64,000 bases of DNA from assembly GCA_964454335.1 (NCBI GenBank), contig CAYVVT010000004.1, positions 186,001 to 250,000 of the forward strand, given 5' to 3'. This stretch comes from CAYVVT01 sp964454335. Lineage in GTDB: Bacteria; Fidelibacterota; UBA8477; JABMPR01. The notes beneath the pieces were generated by a model. That model did no database searches. It was not told where the DNA came from and saw nothing but the letters and a program-made list of their open reading frames with translations. Position numbers and translations under genes: made by a program. Each line of letters begins with the position of its first letter. Position 1 is the stretch's first letter. Below are positions 53,240 through 62,231 of this stretch, piece by piece.

Positions 53240-54436
53240 ATGATGCGCTTTTCACTTACCATCGTGCTGATCGTCTTCGTTTTGGCCATAACGGGCCATG
53301 CACAGACCGAGGACCTTGATGAGAAGATCGAGACTCAGGCGAACAAGCTCGAACAGCTGCGCAAGGACATTGATAAGCTGAATGCGGAAATTGCCGGTAA
53401 GAAGAAGACAGAAAAATCAACCCTGAAAAGTCTGCGCCGGTTAGAGAGACAGATTGCCATGATCACTGACCTGAAGCGCGAACTCATACGTGAACGCAGT
53501 ATGAAGCAGCAGCAAATCGATGTTCTTCAGGCCACGGTTGATGCCAACGCAGCAAAGATCATGATCATGAAGGAACGCTACGCACGCCGGGCCCTCAAAG
53601 CATACAAGATGGGTACTCAACGGGATGTGGAGTTGCTCCTGTCTGCCGAGGATTTCAATGAGGTCATGCGACGAGGCATGTACTTTGGGGCCATCCACCG
53701 GGCAGAACAGCAACTGCTCAACGACCTTGAAGCTCTGATCACTGAGAACACGCGCAACCAGGAACGTCTCCAGGGCCGCCTTGCTGAAGTCGATCAGAAT
53801 ATCAGCGAGGAAGAGCGTACCGCCAGGCAGCTGAGCCAGAAGAAAAAGAAACGCAACGCAGACCTGAAAAAGCTGAAGAAGGACCAGCGTTCTCTCAATC
53901 AGCAGATCGCGGAGAAAAAAAGTGCCATCGAGAAGATCGAAAAGCTTATCGCCGATCTGGAATCACAGAAACAGGAGCGCCTGCGGGAACTTGCCCGAAG
54001 AAGAGGCATGACCATGGAACAGGCGGCCGGTGCATTCGCTAAAACCCGCGGCCAACTGAGCTGGCCCGTTGACGGGAGGGTCGTGGCAAATTTCGGGAAC
54101 CAGAAGAATGAGCGTCTGGGCACCATAACCAACAATCCGGGAATTGATATTGCTGCCGCAAAGGGCAAGCCGGTGCGGGCCGTGATGGACGGTATCGTGG
54201 TAGCGATAACCTGGATCCCCTCATTCGGGAATACCATCATCCTTGATCATGGCGCAGGATATTATACAGTCTATGCCCACCTGGAAGAGATCCAGGTATC
54301 CATGAATGCCTATGTCCTTCGCGACCAGATTATCGCAAAGGTGGGTGATACCGGCAGTCTTGATGGTGCCAAACTGCACTTCGAGGTCTGGCAAGGTGAT
54401 AAGAAGGTCGATCCGCGGCTGTGGTTGAAGAAATGA
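53240..54436 (+). CDS. EnvC-like murein hydrolase activator (M23-like domain)
   Basis: 398-residue periplasmic protein. Signal peptide (MMRFSLTIVLIVFVLAITGHAQ), then a long coiled coil (about residues 30-260, rich in Lys/Glu heptads such as KIETQANKLEQLRKDIDKLNAEI) and a C-terminal LytM/M23 domain. In active M23 peptidases the zinc ligands are H-x3-D and HxH. Here the first position reads NPGID (His replaced by Asn), and the final HxH is KLHFE (first His is Lys), so it is probably non-catalytic like E. coli EnvC, which activates amidases. Start at ATG 53240 with an adjacent ATG at 53243; TTG at 53222 also possible. Confidence 0.88.
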   Translation: MMRFSLTIVLIVFVLAITGHAQTEDLDEKIETQANKLEQLRKDIDKLNAEIAGKKKTEKSTLKSLRRLERQIAMITDLKRELIRERSMKQQQIDVLQATVDANAAKIMIMKERYARRALKAYKMGTQRDVELLLSAEDFNEVMRRGMYFGAIHRAEQQLLNDLEALITENTRNQERLQGRLAEVDQNISEEERTARQLSQKKKKRNADLKKLKKDQRSLNQQIAEKKSAIEKIEKLIADLESQKQERLRELARRRGMTMEQAAGAFAKTRGQLSWPVDGRVVANFGNQKNERLGTITNNPGIDIAAAKGKPVRAVMDGIVVAITWIPSFGNTIILDHGAGYYTVYAHLEEIQVSMNAYVLRDQIIAKVGDTGSLDGAKLHFEVWQGDKKVDPRLWLKK

Positions 54437-55575
54437 CCCTCTTCCATCTCATTGGACAGGAAGAGGCACAGAGTCACTGGCAGCGGCTCATCGCCTCAGG
54501 CCGTTTGGGTCATGCCCATATCCTTGCAGGTAAAAGCGGGATCGGCAAGGACGCCCTGGCCTTTCGGATCGCTGCCGCATTGAATTGTCAGCATGAACAG
54601 GACAAACCCTGCGGGGACTGTCCCGCATGCCAGAAGTTCAAAACCCTGGAACATCCTTCGCTTTACCTGATCCACGCACTACCGCGTAAATCATCCAGTA
54701 AAACAGATCCCTACGAGGGCATCAAGGATGACCAACTGGAGGAGATCAGAGTCGAATTGGCCCGCAAAGCCGATTGGCCATATCATCGACTGCAGATCGA
54801 AGGGGCCAACGATATCCGTATCTCCGCGATCCGGAAATTGCGGACAGATATATATCTCACCACCAATCCGGATGAACGCAAGGTGGTCCTCATCCTCCGA
54901 GCCCACAGAATGAACATCGAAGCAGCCAACGCCCTGCTTAAGATCCTGGAAGAACCCCCGGAGGGAGCTGTCTTTTTGCTGACAACCGAGTTCCCTGAAC
55001 GATTGCCGGACACGATCCTCAGCCGATGCCAGATCCACCAGATGCAGGATATTACCTGGTCCAGGATCCGGTCCTATCTCCAGGATGAACAGGGTCATGA
55101 TCCGGCCACATCCGAAGTCGCCGCCCGTCTCGCCCAGGGCGATCTCGAGCTCGCTCGACTCTATTGTGATGAATCCACGAGGGATTGGATCAAGCTTATA
55201 GCCCAGATTCAAGCGACGCTACAGCGATCCGATTTCAGCAGTGTCCAGGCGATTGTACAGGTTCTGCAGGACAAAAGTCTTTTTGATGACCCCCGCCGAC
55301 AGCAGTTCCTTTCCCTGCTCATCCTCTATTTCAGGGACCTGGCCGTGAGTGGCCTGCTCCAGGAAGGGTCGATCTGGAACATTGACACACAGTCGGTCAG
55401 GGAGGCGTTTCCGGACATGGACGCCGCTAAAGCCATCAAATTGATCGAGGAATGTAAAGACAGTCTTGAGCGTAAAGTTTATTTGCCGCTTGCACTTACG
55501 TCTTTATTTTTGGGCCTGCGTATGCAGCTACGCGGGATTGGAATGAGCAATCTTGAGGAGATCGCCGCCTCTTGA
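54433..55575 (+). CDS. holB: DNA polymerase III delta-prime subunit (HolB)
   Basis: 380-residue clamp-loader subunit. The Walker A motif is LAGKSGIGKDALA, the zinc-binding segment is CGDCPAC, and the sensor/SRC motif is LSRCQIHQMQ. The stretch NALLKILEEPPEGAVFLLTTEF is typical of HolB/DnaX. The start ATG at 54433 overlaps the EnvC-like stop (ATGA); the frame extends further upstream but the overlapping start is the natural one. Part of a compact operon with the next gene some 180 bases on. Confidence 0.9.
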   Translation: MTLFHLIGQEEAQSHWQRLIASGRLGHAHILAGKSGIGKDALAFRIAAALNCQHEQDKPCGDCPACQKFKTLEHPSLYLIHALPRKSSSKTDPYEGIKDDQLEEIRVELARKADWPYHRLQIEGANDIRISAIRKLRTDIYLTTNPDERKVVLILRAHRMNIEAANALLKILEEPPEGAVFLLTTEFPERLPDTILSRCQIHQMQDITWSRIRSYLQDEQGHDPATSEVAARLAQGDLELARLYCDESTRDWIKLIAQIQATLQRSDFSSVQAIVQVLQDKSLFDDPRRQQFLSLLILYFRDLAVSGLLQEGSIWNIDTQSVREAFPDMDAAKAIKLIEECKDSLERKVYLPLALTSLFLGLRMQLRGIGMSNLEEIAAS

Positions 55576-55756
55576 GAATAAAGGTACCGGGGCCGCCCGA
55601 ACCAATTTACAAACCGGCGAGTTTCCACATTCCAAAAGGGACTGCTGAGAATTGCAGCCTGGCTCTGGCATACATTCTGCCAATTGCTGTATAGAAGAAT
55701 ACCCGGAATGCTGTATTCGCGTTCCGTTAACATGAATAAATGAGGTCATTCCTCAC

Positions 55757-56686
55757 ATGAATGTCGAATCTTATACACCGAACAAACCTGGCTCCAACCC
55801 AAAATCCAACGTGGCCTATTTGCGGATCAGCTTCAAGAGCAACCGCCGCCAGACCTACATAAATGTCTGCAAAGACCTGCTTAAACCCGGTGATTATGTT
55901 ATTGTTGAAACCGAGAACGGCCACGATCTCGGGATGATCTCTCCGGGTTGTAACAAAGCCATCGACTGCAGTCGCGGTCCCTGTGCAGATTCTGTCAAGC
56001 CCAACGAGAAAAATGGTAACGGGGTCCACAAACTCATCCGTAAAGCCTCTGAGGCAGAGATCAATCATCATTTTGAGAACCGTCGAGCTGAGACCGATGC
56101 CTTTCAATCAGGTCTGAACCTTATCAAGAAGAACAAACTGGATATGAAGCTGGTTGACGTGGAATACCAGCTTGACCGCAAGAAGATCACCTTTTTCTAC
56201 ACTGCTGATGAGCGAGTCGATTTCAGGCAACTGGTGAAGGATCTCGCTCATGTGTTCCGTACCCGGATCGAGATGCGACAGATCGGTGTCCGTGATTATG
56301 CCCGTCGTCTTGGAGGCGTCGGTCCCTGTGGCCAGGAGATCTGCTGTTCGCGCTTCCTTGAGGGCTTCGAACCGGTTACAACCCAATATGCCAAGGACCA
56401 GAACCTGCCTATCAATCCCTCGAAGCTCAGCGGTGCCTGCGGTAAACTGAAATGCTGTCTGCGGTATGAATGGGATTTCTACCGGGAATCCCTGAAAGAG
56501 TTTCCGGATATCGGTATTCCCGTTGAATTCGAAAATGGGGTCGGTTCCATCGCCAGTCATGACTATCTGCAGCGACGCGTCACCATTACCTTCGAGAACG
56601 GCCTCCAAGAAGTGCATGAACTGAAAGCCATCAAATCCATCCTTAGAGATATGGATAAACGCAGCCAGGAGAGGAAAAACGCCTGA
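55757..56686 (+). CDS. ricT: PSP1-domain protein RicT (YaaT)
   Basis: 309-residue protein with the PSP1 C-terminal domain, characteristic of RicT, which helps RNase Y and the RicAFT complex in Firmicutes. The conserved cysteine cluster is GGVGPCGQEICCSRFLEGF and GACGKLKCCLRYE, for [4Fe-4S] binding. Start ATG 55757, with GAGG before it. The next gene, metG, begins two bases after its stop. RicT is often located beside holB and metG, as here. Confidence 0.92.
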   Translation: MNVESYTPNKPGSNPKSNVAYLRISFKSNRRQTYINVCKDLLKPGDYVIVETENGHDLGMISPGCNKAIDCSRGPCADSVKPNEKNGNGVHKLIRKASEAEINHHFENRRAETDAFQSGLNLIKKNKLDMKLVDVEYQLDRKKITFFYTADERVDFRQLVKDLAHVFRTRIEMRQIGVRDYARRLGGVGPCGQEICCSRFLEGFEPVTTQYAKDQNLPINPSKLSGACGKLKCCLRYEWDFYRESLKEFPDIGIPVEFENGVGSIASHDYLQRRVTITFENGLQEVHELKAIKSILRDMDKRSQERKNA

Positions 56687-56688
56687 AC

Positions 56689-58569
56689 ATGTCCCGATTC
56701 TATGTAACCACGCCGATCTACTATGTGAACGATGAGCCCCATATCGGGCATGCCTATACCACTATTCTGGCGGACGTTCTGGCGCGCTTCCATCGCAACC
56801 TGGGTGATGACACCTATTTTCTCACGGGTACTGATGAACATGGACAGAAAGTCCAGCAGGCGGCGGAAAAACGTCATGTCGAGCCGCAGGTTCACGTGGA
56901 TGAGTATGTGAAGCGCTTTCAGCAGAAATGGGATCTGCTGGATATTAAATACGACCAGTTCATCCGGACAACGCAGGATAATCATAAACGTGTGGTCACC
57001 CACCTGCTGCAAACCCTGTGGGACAGGGATCTGATCTACAAGGATACATATGAAGGCTGGTATTCCGTTGCGGAGGAACGCTTCCTTACGGACAAGGAAT
57101 ACGAAGAAGGAGAATGGCGGGATGTGCGCAAGCTCTCCGAAACGAACTACTGGTTCAAGATGTCAGACTACCAGGAACAATTGGTCAACTACATTCATGA
57201 CAACCCAGGATTCATCCAGCCGGATTTCAGAAGGAATGAGGTCCTTGGTTTTTTGCGTCAGCCTCTTGGGGACCTGTGCATCTCCCGACCGAAATCAAGG
57301 TTGAGCTGGGGGATCGAATTACCCTTTGATTCAGAATATGTCACCTATGTCTGGTTCGATGCCCTGACGAACTATATCTCCGCCATCGGTTATCCCGAAG
57401 ATGGCGATATGTTCGGGAAATGGTGGCCGGTGGATTACCATCTTATCGGGAAAGACATTCTCACCACCCACGCGGTTTACTGGCCCACCATGCTGATGGC
57501 AGCCGACATCCCCCTGCCCAAGACAATCTTTGCCCATGGATGGTGGCTCATCGGTGACACCAAGATGTCAAAATCCCTGGGAAATGTCGTTCGGCCGCTG
57601 GACCTGGCTGACAAATACGGCGTGGATGCCCTGCGGTATTATCTCATGCGGGAAATGACACCGGGACAGGACGCAAGCTTTACGGTGGAAAGCTTCGTAA
57701 AACGCTATAATTCGGATCTGGCCAATGACCTCGGAAACTTGGTCAATCGCATTACCAAACTCATCAGCCGGCATTTCGATGACAAGCTTCCAGAGGTTGG
57801 CGAAGCCACACCGGAGGATGCTGACCTGGAACATCATGTCAGCCAGGTCAGGGAGAAGGTTGCTACTGAACTTGACCAACTGCGTATCAATTATGCGCTT
57901 CAGCATATCCTCGATGTACTACGGCAGATCAATCGCTACATGGAGGATCAGTCGCCATGGAAGTCAGTAAAAACGGACAAACAGCGGGCTGGTACTGTCC
58001 TGTATAATGCGGCGGAAGCTTTACGCCTAAGCGCAGTGCACCTTTATCCTGTGATGCCTGAGAAGATCGCCACTCTCCTGGAGGTTCTGGGAACTTCAAC
58101 TGCAGCGCGTTTCAGCGAAGAGAATTGGTTCAGCTGGGGTCATATCCAGCCAGGTACAGCCATCGGTAGTACCGCTGGGATCTTCCCGCGTATTGAGGTT
58201 GAAGCTGATGACAGCCAACCCGAATCAGCAGACATGAAACTCAAAGCGGAGATCAGCTTCGACGAATTCCAGAAAATGGATATACGCATGGGGACGGTCA
58301 TCAAGGCCGAAAAGCATCCCAATGCAGATAAGTTGCTCAAATTGCTGGTTGACCTGGGGGTTGAGCAGCGTCAGGTCGTGGCCGGGATCGCTGAATGGAT
58401 CCAGCCCGAGGAACTCCTGGGTAGATCCATCGCTATTCTGGCAAACCTCAAACCTGCCAAGATCCGTGGAGAGATCTCCCGGGGCATGATCCTGGCCGCA
58501 GAAGACGATAAGGTCGTATCACCCCTGATTGGTCTGAAAGACACTGAGGATGGATCGAAGGTCCGCTAG
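56689..58569 (+). CDS. metG: Methionyl-tRNA synthetase
   Basis: 626-residue class I synthetase that charges tRNA-Met. The HIGH motif is H18-H21 (EPHIGHAY) and KMSKS is at residues 292-296. Near residues 120-150, where most MetRS carry a Cys-rich zinc knuckle, I find no CxxC pair (WYSVAEERFLTDKEYEEGEW), so this is a zinc-less subtype. The C-terminal 100 residues are the EMAP/tRNA-binding domain (FQKMDIRMGTVIKAEKHPNAD). It runs in an operon with ricT, tatD and rsmA. Confidence 0.97.
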   Translation: MSRFYVTTPIYYVNDEPHIGHAYTTILADVLARFHRNLGDDTYFLTGTDEHGQKVQQAAEKRHVEPQVHVDEYVKRFQQKWDLLDIKYDQFIRTTQDNHKRVVTHLLQTLWDRDLIYKDTYEGWYSVAEERFLTDKEYEEGEWRDVRKLSETNYWFKMSDYQEQLVNYIHDNPGFIQPDFRRNEVLGFLRQPLGDLCISRPKSRLSWGIELPFDSEYVTYVWFDALTNYISAIGYPEDGDMFGKWWPVDYHLIGKDILTTHAVYWPTMLMAADIPLPKTIFAHGWWLIGDTKMSKSLGNVVRPLDLADKYGVDALRYYLMREMTPGQDASFTVESFVKRYNSDLANDLGNLVNRITKLISRHFDDKLPEVGEATPEDADLEHHVSQVREKVATELDQLRINYALQHILDVLRQINRYMEDQSPWKSVKTDKQRAGTVLYNAAEALRLSAVHLYPVMPEKIATLLEVLGTSTAARFSEENWFSWGHIQPGTAIGSTAGIFPRIEVEADDSQPESADMKLKAEISFDEFQKMDIRMGTVIKAEKHPNADKLLKLLVDLGVEQRQVVAGIAEWIQPEELLGRSIAILANLKPAKIRGEISRGMILAAEDDKVVSPLIGLKDTEDGSKVR

Positions 58570-58583
58570 ACCCTGAAGACTGC

Positions 58584-59366
58584 ATGTCCACCGTACAGCT
58601 GATCGACACCCACTGCCATTTGAACCTGGCAAAATTCTTTGATGATATCAACGCTGTCCTTGATCGGGCAGCAGAAGCAGGTGTAACCAGAATGGTAGCG
58701 GTCGGAATCGATCTGAAAAGTTCTGAGCAGGCTATAAAACTGGCGGAAAATCATCCACAGGTCTATGCCAGCGCGGGTATTCATCCAAATGATTGTCATA
58801 AGGCTCCCCAGCAGTGGGAATTGACCATTCTGGACATGCTTGATCATCCTCGAGTGGTGGCTGTCGGTGAAACCGGGCTGGATTATTACTGGAAGGACAG
58901 TCCGCCTGAGCTCCAGCAGAGATTTTTCAGGGACCACCTGGACCTGGCCCTGGCGACGGGTCTGCCAGTCATCATCCACAACCGGGAGGCAGATGAGGAC
59001 GTCCGTGATCAGGTGATGGAGCATGGCAATACGAAGGGCGTGTTCCACTGCTGGCCTGCCCCCTGGGACATTGCCAGACCTTTGCTGGACAAGGATTACC
59101 ATATCTCATTTACAGGAACGGTTACATTCAAGAACAACATCGAGGTCCAGAACGTCGCCCGCCAAATGCCCCTGGACCGACTGCTGCTTGAGACAGATAG
59201 CCCCTTTCTGACTCCTGCTCCCCATAGGGGGAAACGACCGAACGAACCATATCATCTCGTGCATATCGCCGAAAAAATTGCCACACTAAGAGGATTACCG
59301 GTCGAGGAAGTCGGGCGGCAGACGACAATCAATGCAGAACAATTTTTTAGATTAAACCATGCCTAA
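58584..59366 (+). CDS. tatD: TatD-family metal-dependent deoxyribonuclease
   Basis: 260-residue metal hydrolase. Metal-binding motifs are DTHCHLNL, VGETGLDYYW, VIIHNREAD and LLETDSPFLTPAPHRG. Members cleave DNA 3'-5' or act as D-aminoacyl-tRNA deacylases. It is 14 bases downstream of metG and overlaps rsmA by eight bases, the common metG-tatD-rsmA order. Confidence 0.95.
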   Translation: MSTVQLIDTHCHLNLAKFFDDINAVLDRAAEAGVTRMVAVGIDLKSSEQAIKLAENHPQVYASAGIHPNDCHKAPQQWELTILDMLDHPRVVAVGETGLDYYWKDSPPELQQRFFRDHLDLALATGLPVIIHNREADEDVRDQVMEHGNTKGVFHCWPAPWDIARPLLDKDYHISFTGTVTFKNNIEVQNVARQMPLDRLLLETDSPFLTPAPHRGKRPNEPYHLVHIAEKIATLRGLPVEEVGRQTTINAEQFFRLNHA

Positions 59367-60150
59367 GGTCCTGAAGATACCAAAGCCTAAGAAACATTGG
59401 GGTCAAAACCACCTCCTGGATCACGGCATGTTATTGAAACTCATCCGATCCATTCGTGCCAGAGAGGTTGATGACTTTGTCGAGATCGGTCCCGGATCTG
59501 GAACCCTCACCCGCCACCTGACGCCAATGGTAGGTTCACTGCTGGCCATCGAAATCGATGAACGTCTGAAGGACCACATGCAGTTGATTGCAGATGAGTA
59601 CGAGCATTTCTCTTACAGCATCGAGGATTTTCTAGACTGGGAGTGCCCGCCACGATTAAGGAATTTTCGGGTAGTGGGAAACATTCCCTACAACATCACC
59701 TCACAGATCATCATAAAGCTTTTCCTGATGCGCAAACACATCCAGGACGCACATCTGCTCATGCAGAAGGAGGTTGCCCAGCGACTGGTGGCCGGTCCTG
59801 GTACGAAGGAATACGGGATACTTTCGGTATATACAGACCTTTTCTGTGACGCGAAATACCTCTTCGAGGTCAGTCGGAACGTATTCCGGCCCATACCCAA
59901 CGTGGATTCAGCCTTTGTGCACATGAGTTTTGAGAATTCGGCCCAGATGACGCCAATGGAAGAGAAGCGCCTGCGGATCGTGGTGCGGACCGCGTTCAAT
60001 CAACGACGGAAAACACTGCGGAACAGTCTCAAGGTCGTGCTGGGAGCAAATCCGGAGATCCCGAACTGGATCGATCTGGACAAGCGTGCGGAGCAATTAT
60101 CCCCCGCCGATTTCCTGAACCTCACCTTGTCACTCGAAGGCATTCGCTGA
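59359..60150 (+). CDS. rsmA: 16S rRNA (adenine1518-N6/adenine1519-N6)-dimethyltransferase
   Basis: 263-residue KsgA/RsmA that methylates two adenosines in helix 45 of 16S rRNA. SAM-binding motif VEIGPGSGTLTRHL, the acid motif AIEIDERL and the catalytic NIPYNIT segment are all seen. The start KPKKHWGQNHLLD is typical. It overlaps the tatD stop by eight bases. Confidence 0.95.
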   Translation: MPKVLKIPKPKKHWGQNHLLDHGMLLKLIRSIRAREVDDFVEIGPGSGTLTRHLTPMVGSLLAIEIDERLKDHMQLIADEYEHFSYSIEDFLDWECPPRLRNFRVVGNIPYNITSQIIIKLFLMRKHIQDAHLLMQKEVAQRLVAGPGTKEYGILSVYTDLFCDAKYLFEVSRNVFRPIPNVDSAFVHMSFENSAQMTPMEEKRLRIVVRTAFNQRRKTLRNSLKVVLGANPEIPNWIDLDKRAEQLSPADFLNLTLSLEGIR

Positions 60151-60211
60151 TCACCAACACCAAATTCCCGCAGGAACATCAAAGAAACGTTGTGGTTTCT
60201 GTCTTGTGGTT

Positions 60212-60226
60212 ACTTGTGTCACAAGT
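60212..60226. promoter_or_regulatory. 15-bp inverted repeat ACTTGTG-T-CACAAGT upstream of rpoD
   Basis: ACTTGTG (60212-60218), one base, CACAAGT (60220-60226), a perfect palindrome 48 bases before the rpoD start. Possible operator or hairpin; half-site resembles no known regulator closely enough to assign. A copy of TTGTGGTT lies just upstream (60190, 60205). Confidence 0.4.
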
Positions 60227-60273
60227 TAAATTGCCGCGCTTTTTTGTACGCTGAAAGGAAGTGATAATACTTA

Positions 60274-61131
60274 ATGGCGAAAAAAGTCAAACGTATCGGT
60301 GGCGACACCAATCGGAGCTTGAGCAAGTACCTTGAGGAGATCGGCCAATATGAACCGCTGCACCCCAAGGACGAGATCGCGCTGGCCCAGAGGGTCAAGC
60401 AAGGTGATCGGATTGCTCTAAAAAAACTTACCGAAGCCAATCTGCGTTTTGTCGTATCGGTTGCTAAGGATTACCAGGGACAGGGCCTTCCTCTGACAGA
60501 TCTGATCAATGAAGGTAATCTCGGACTGATCAAAGCCGCAGAACGCTTCGACGAAACCCGGGGATTCAAATTCATCTCATATGCGGTGTGGTGGATCCGG
60601 CAGTCCATATTGCAGGCTTTAGCCGAACATTCCCGTATCGTCCGTCTACCCCTGAACCGGGTGGGCACCATCTCGAAGATCTCCAAGACCTCAGACCGCC
60701 TGGAACAGCGCCTGGAGCGCACTCCCTCTGAGCGCGAGATCGCCAAGGAGCTGGATATGCAGCCCGAGGAGGTTGCAGACGCGATCCGCATTTCCAAGCG
60801 TCATCACTCACTGGACGCCCCTTTTCATGAAGAAGAAAAGAACTCTCTCATGGATGTCATCGAAGATGAACACCAGGAGGCACCAGATACTGAGTTGATG
60901 TCGGACTCTCTCAAAAAAGAAATCCGCGACGCTCTGGATACCCTGAAAGAACGTGAGCGTGAGGTGATCCGCATGTACTTCGGTATTGATCGCGAATACG
61001 CCCTCACCCTGAATGAAATTGGCGAAGAATTCAACCTGACCCGTGAACGCGTGCGGCAGATCAAAGAGAAAGCCATCAAGCGTCTACAGCACAAATCCCG
61101 GAGTCGTAAACTGCAGGCCTATCTGGGCTAA
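60274..61131 (+). CDS. rpoD: RNA polymerase primary sigma factor (RpoD/SigA type)
   Basis: 285-residue sigma-70 factor with regions 1.2 to 4.2 but not region 1.1. Region 2 is clear (TEANLRFVVSVAKDYQGQGLP, KFISYAVWWIRQSILQAL), region 3 (LPLNRVGTISKISK) and region 4 (LTLNEIGEEFNLTRERVRQIKEKAIKRL). The short size matches the primary sigma factor of Bacteroidota and related FCB bacteria (about 285 residues). The ribosome-binding-like AAAGGAAG is 12 bases before the ATG, longer than usual; a GATAAT box at 60263-60268 would give a near-leaderless mRNA. Confidence 0.95.
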   Translation: MAKKVKRIGGDTNRSLSKYLEEIGQYEPLHPKDEIALAQRVKQGDRIALKKLTEANLRFVVSVAKDYQGQGLPLTDLINEGNLGLIKAAERFDETRGFKFISYAVWWIRQSILQALAEHSRIVRLPLNRVGTISKISKTSDRLEQRLERTPSEREIAKELDMQPEEVADAIRISKRHHSLDAPFHEEEKNSLMDVIEDEHQEAPDTELMSDSLKKEIRDALDTLKEREREVIRMYFGIDREYALTLNEIGEEFNLTRERVRQIKEKAIKRLQHKSRSRKLQAYLG

Positions 61132-61155
61132 TTCGAAGGGAGGTGAGATCAAGCA

Positions 61156-61356
61156 ATGTCAGTCATGGTTACTGTAAAAAGGGACGAACCCTTTGAAAAA
61201 GCCCTGCGACGCTTCAAGAAGAAATACGAGAAGGCTGGTATCCTGAAGGACGTTAAGAAAAACTCCTTTTACCTGAAGCCCTCAGAAGACCGTCGCCTGC
61301 GGCGTGCCAAGGCAGCCAAGCGGAACCGCCGCTCGATGCATTCACGCCCCCGCTAG
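61156..61356 (+). CDS. rpsU: 30S ribosomal protein S21
   Basis: 66 residues with the conserved segments VKRDEPFEKALRRFKKKYEKAG and LKPSEDRRLRRAKAAKRNRR. Begins ATG 61156 with GGAGGTGA eight bases upstream; the ATG at 61165 is a possible shorter start. It follows rpoD by 24 bases, hence probably the same transcript, as in the rpsU-dnaG-rpoD arrangements of other bacteria. Confidence 0.96.
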   Translation: MSVMVTVKRDEPFEKALRRFKKKYEKAGILKDVKKNSFYLKPSEDRRLRRAKAAKRNRRSMHSRPR

Positions 61357-61388
61357 ATCTGTTAACTCTTCAAGAGTTTAAGATTCAC

Positions 61389-61416
61389 AAAGCCCGGTTG
61401 ATACCGGGCTTTTTCG
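61389..61416. terminator. Terminator after rpsU
   Basis: Stem AAAGCCCGGT (61389-61398), loop TGAT, ACCGGGCTTT (61403-61412) and then TTTTCG. Strong intrinsic terminator for the rpoD-rpsU transcript; on the other strand it can also serve the creatininase gene. Confidence 0.9.
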
Positions 61417-61460
61417 TTGTTATTGGAAATAAAATAGGAGTCGACTGAGAGGTGAAGACT

Positions 61461-62228
61461 CTATTTCTCGTAAAGATCGTCCAGGTCGGCTCGGGCCAGC
61501 TCCACAATAAAGCCCGCGATCTTCTCGCAGGCATCCTTGAAGAATTTCTCTCCTTTTTCAGCACTTGACGCCGCCGGATCCCCAACGCCTGTATCCTCGG
61601 AAACATTGATCCATTCTCGTGGCGACCAGACCCAGCGCTCGCGCAAGGCTTTGATCTTCACCTGCTTTTCTGTTCCCGGGCCTGCCTGACTGAGGGGGAG
61701 AACCAGATCGGGAGTCAGGAATTGCAGGACGCTGGTCTCCATTTCCCCGGCATGATCACCCGGGATCTCGAAGTAATCCTCCGGCGGCACCACCGTCCAC
61801 CAGTTGACACTGCAGATAAAGATATCTGTCTGGGGTTCCAGCTCACGGATCATAGGCTTGAAGTCATTGCCGCCATGCCCATTCAATATAACCAGTTTAT
61901 AAATACCTGAATCCTCGAGAACATCGAGAATATCCGCCAGAATGGCTGCTTCCGTGCTGGGATTCAAGTTGAGGGTGAGTTTCAATCCGCGGTTCTGGGC
62001 GTTCACCCCGATGGGGATCGTGGGCAGCACGATGACATTCGCGCCCTGGTCCCAGGCATTCCGGGCGGATTCAACCGCCACAGAGGCAGCCTGGATGTTA
62101 TCCGTACTGAAGGGCAGGTGATAATTATGTGCCTCTGTGGCACCCCAGGGCAATATCGCCACATCATACTGCTGGTCTTTTACCGATTGCCAGGTCGTCT
62201 CGGCCAGAATATAGGGTTTACCGGTCAT
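61461..62228 (-). CDS. Creatininase-family protein
   Basis: 255-residue putative metal hydrolase of the creatinine amidohydrolase superfamily, which includes creatininase, ArfB and mycofactocin MftE. Metal-binding motifs are WGATEAHNYHLP, ILNGHGGND and DHAGEMETS. The actual substrate is not shown by context. It lies four bases after the phosphohexomutase gene, so the two are an operon. Confidence 0.92.
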   Translation of the reverse strand: MTGKPYILAETTWQSVKDQQYDVAILPWGATEAHNYHLPFSTDNIQAASVAVESARNAWDQGANVIVLPTIPIGVNAQNRGLKLTLNLNPSTEAAILADILDVLEDSGIYKLVILNGHGGNDFKPMIRELEPQTDIFICSVNWWTVVPPEDYFEIPGDHAGEMETSVLQFLTPDLVLPLSQAGPGTEKQVKIKALRERWVWSPREWINVSEDTGVGDPAASSAEKGEKFFKDACEKIAGFIVELARADLDDLYEK

Positions 62229-62231
62229 GGT

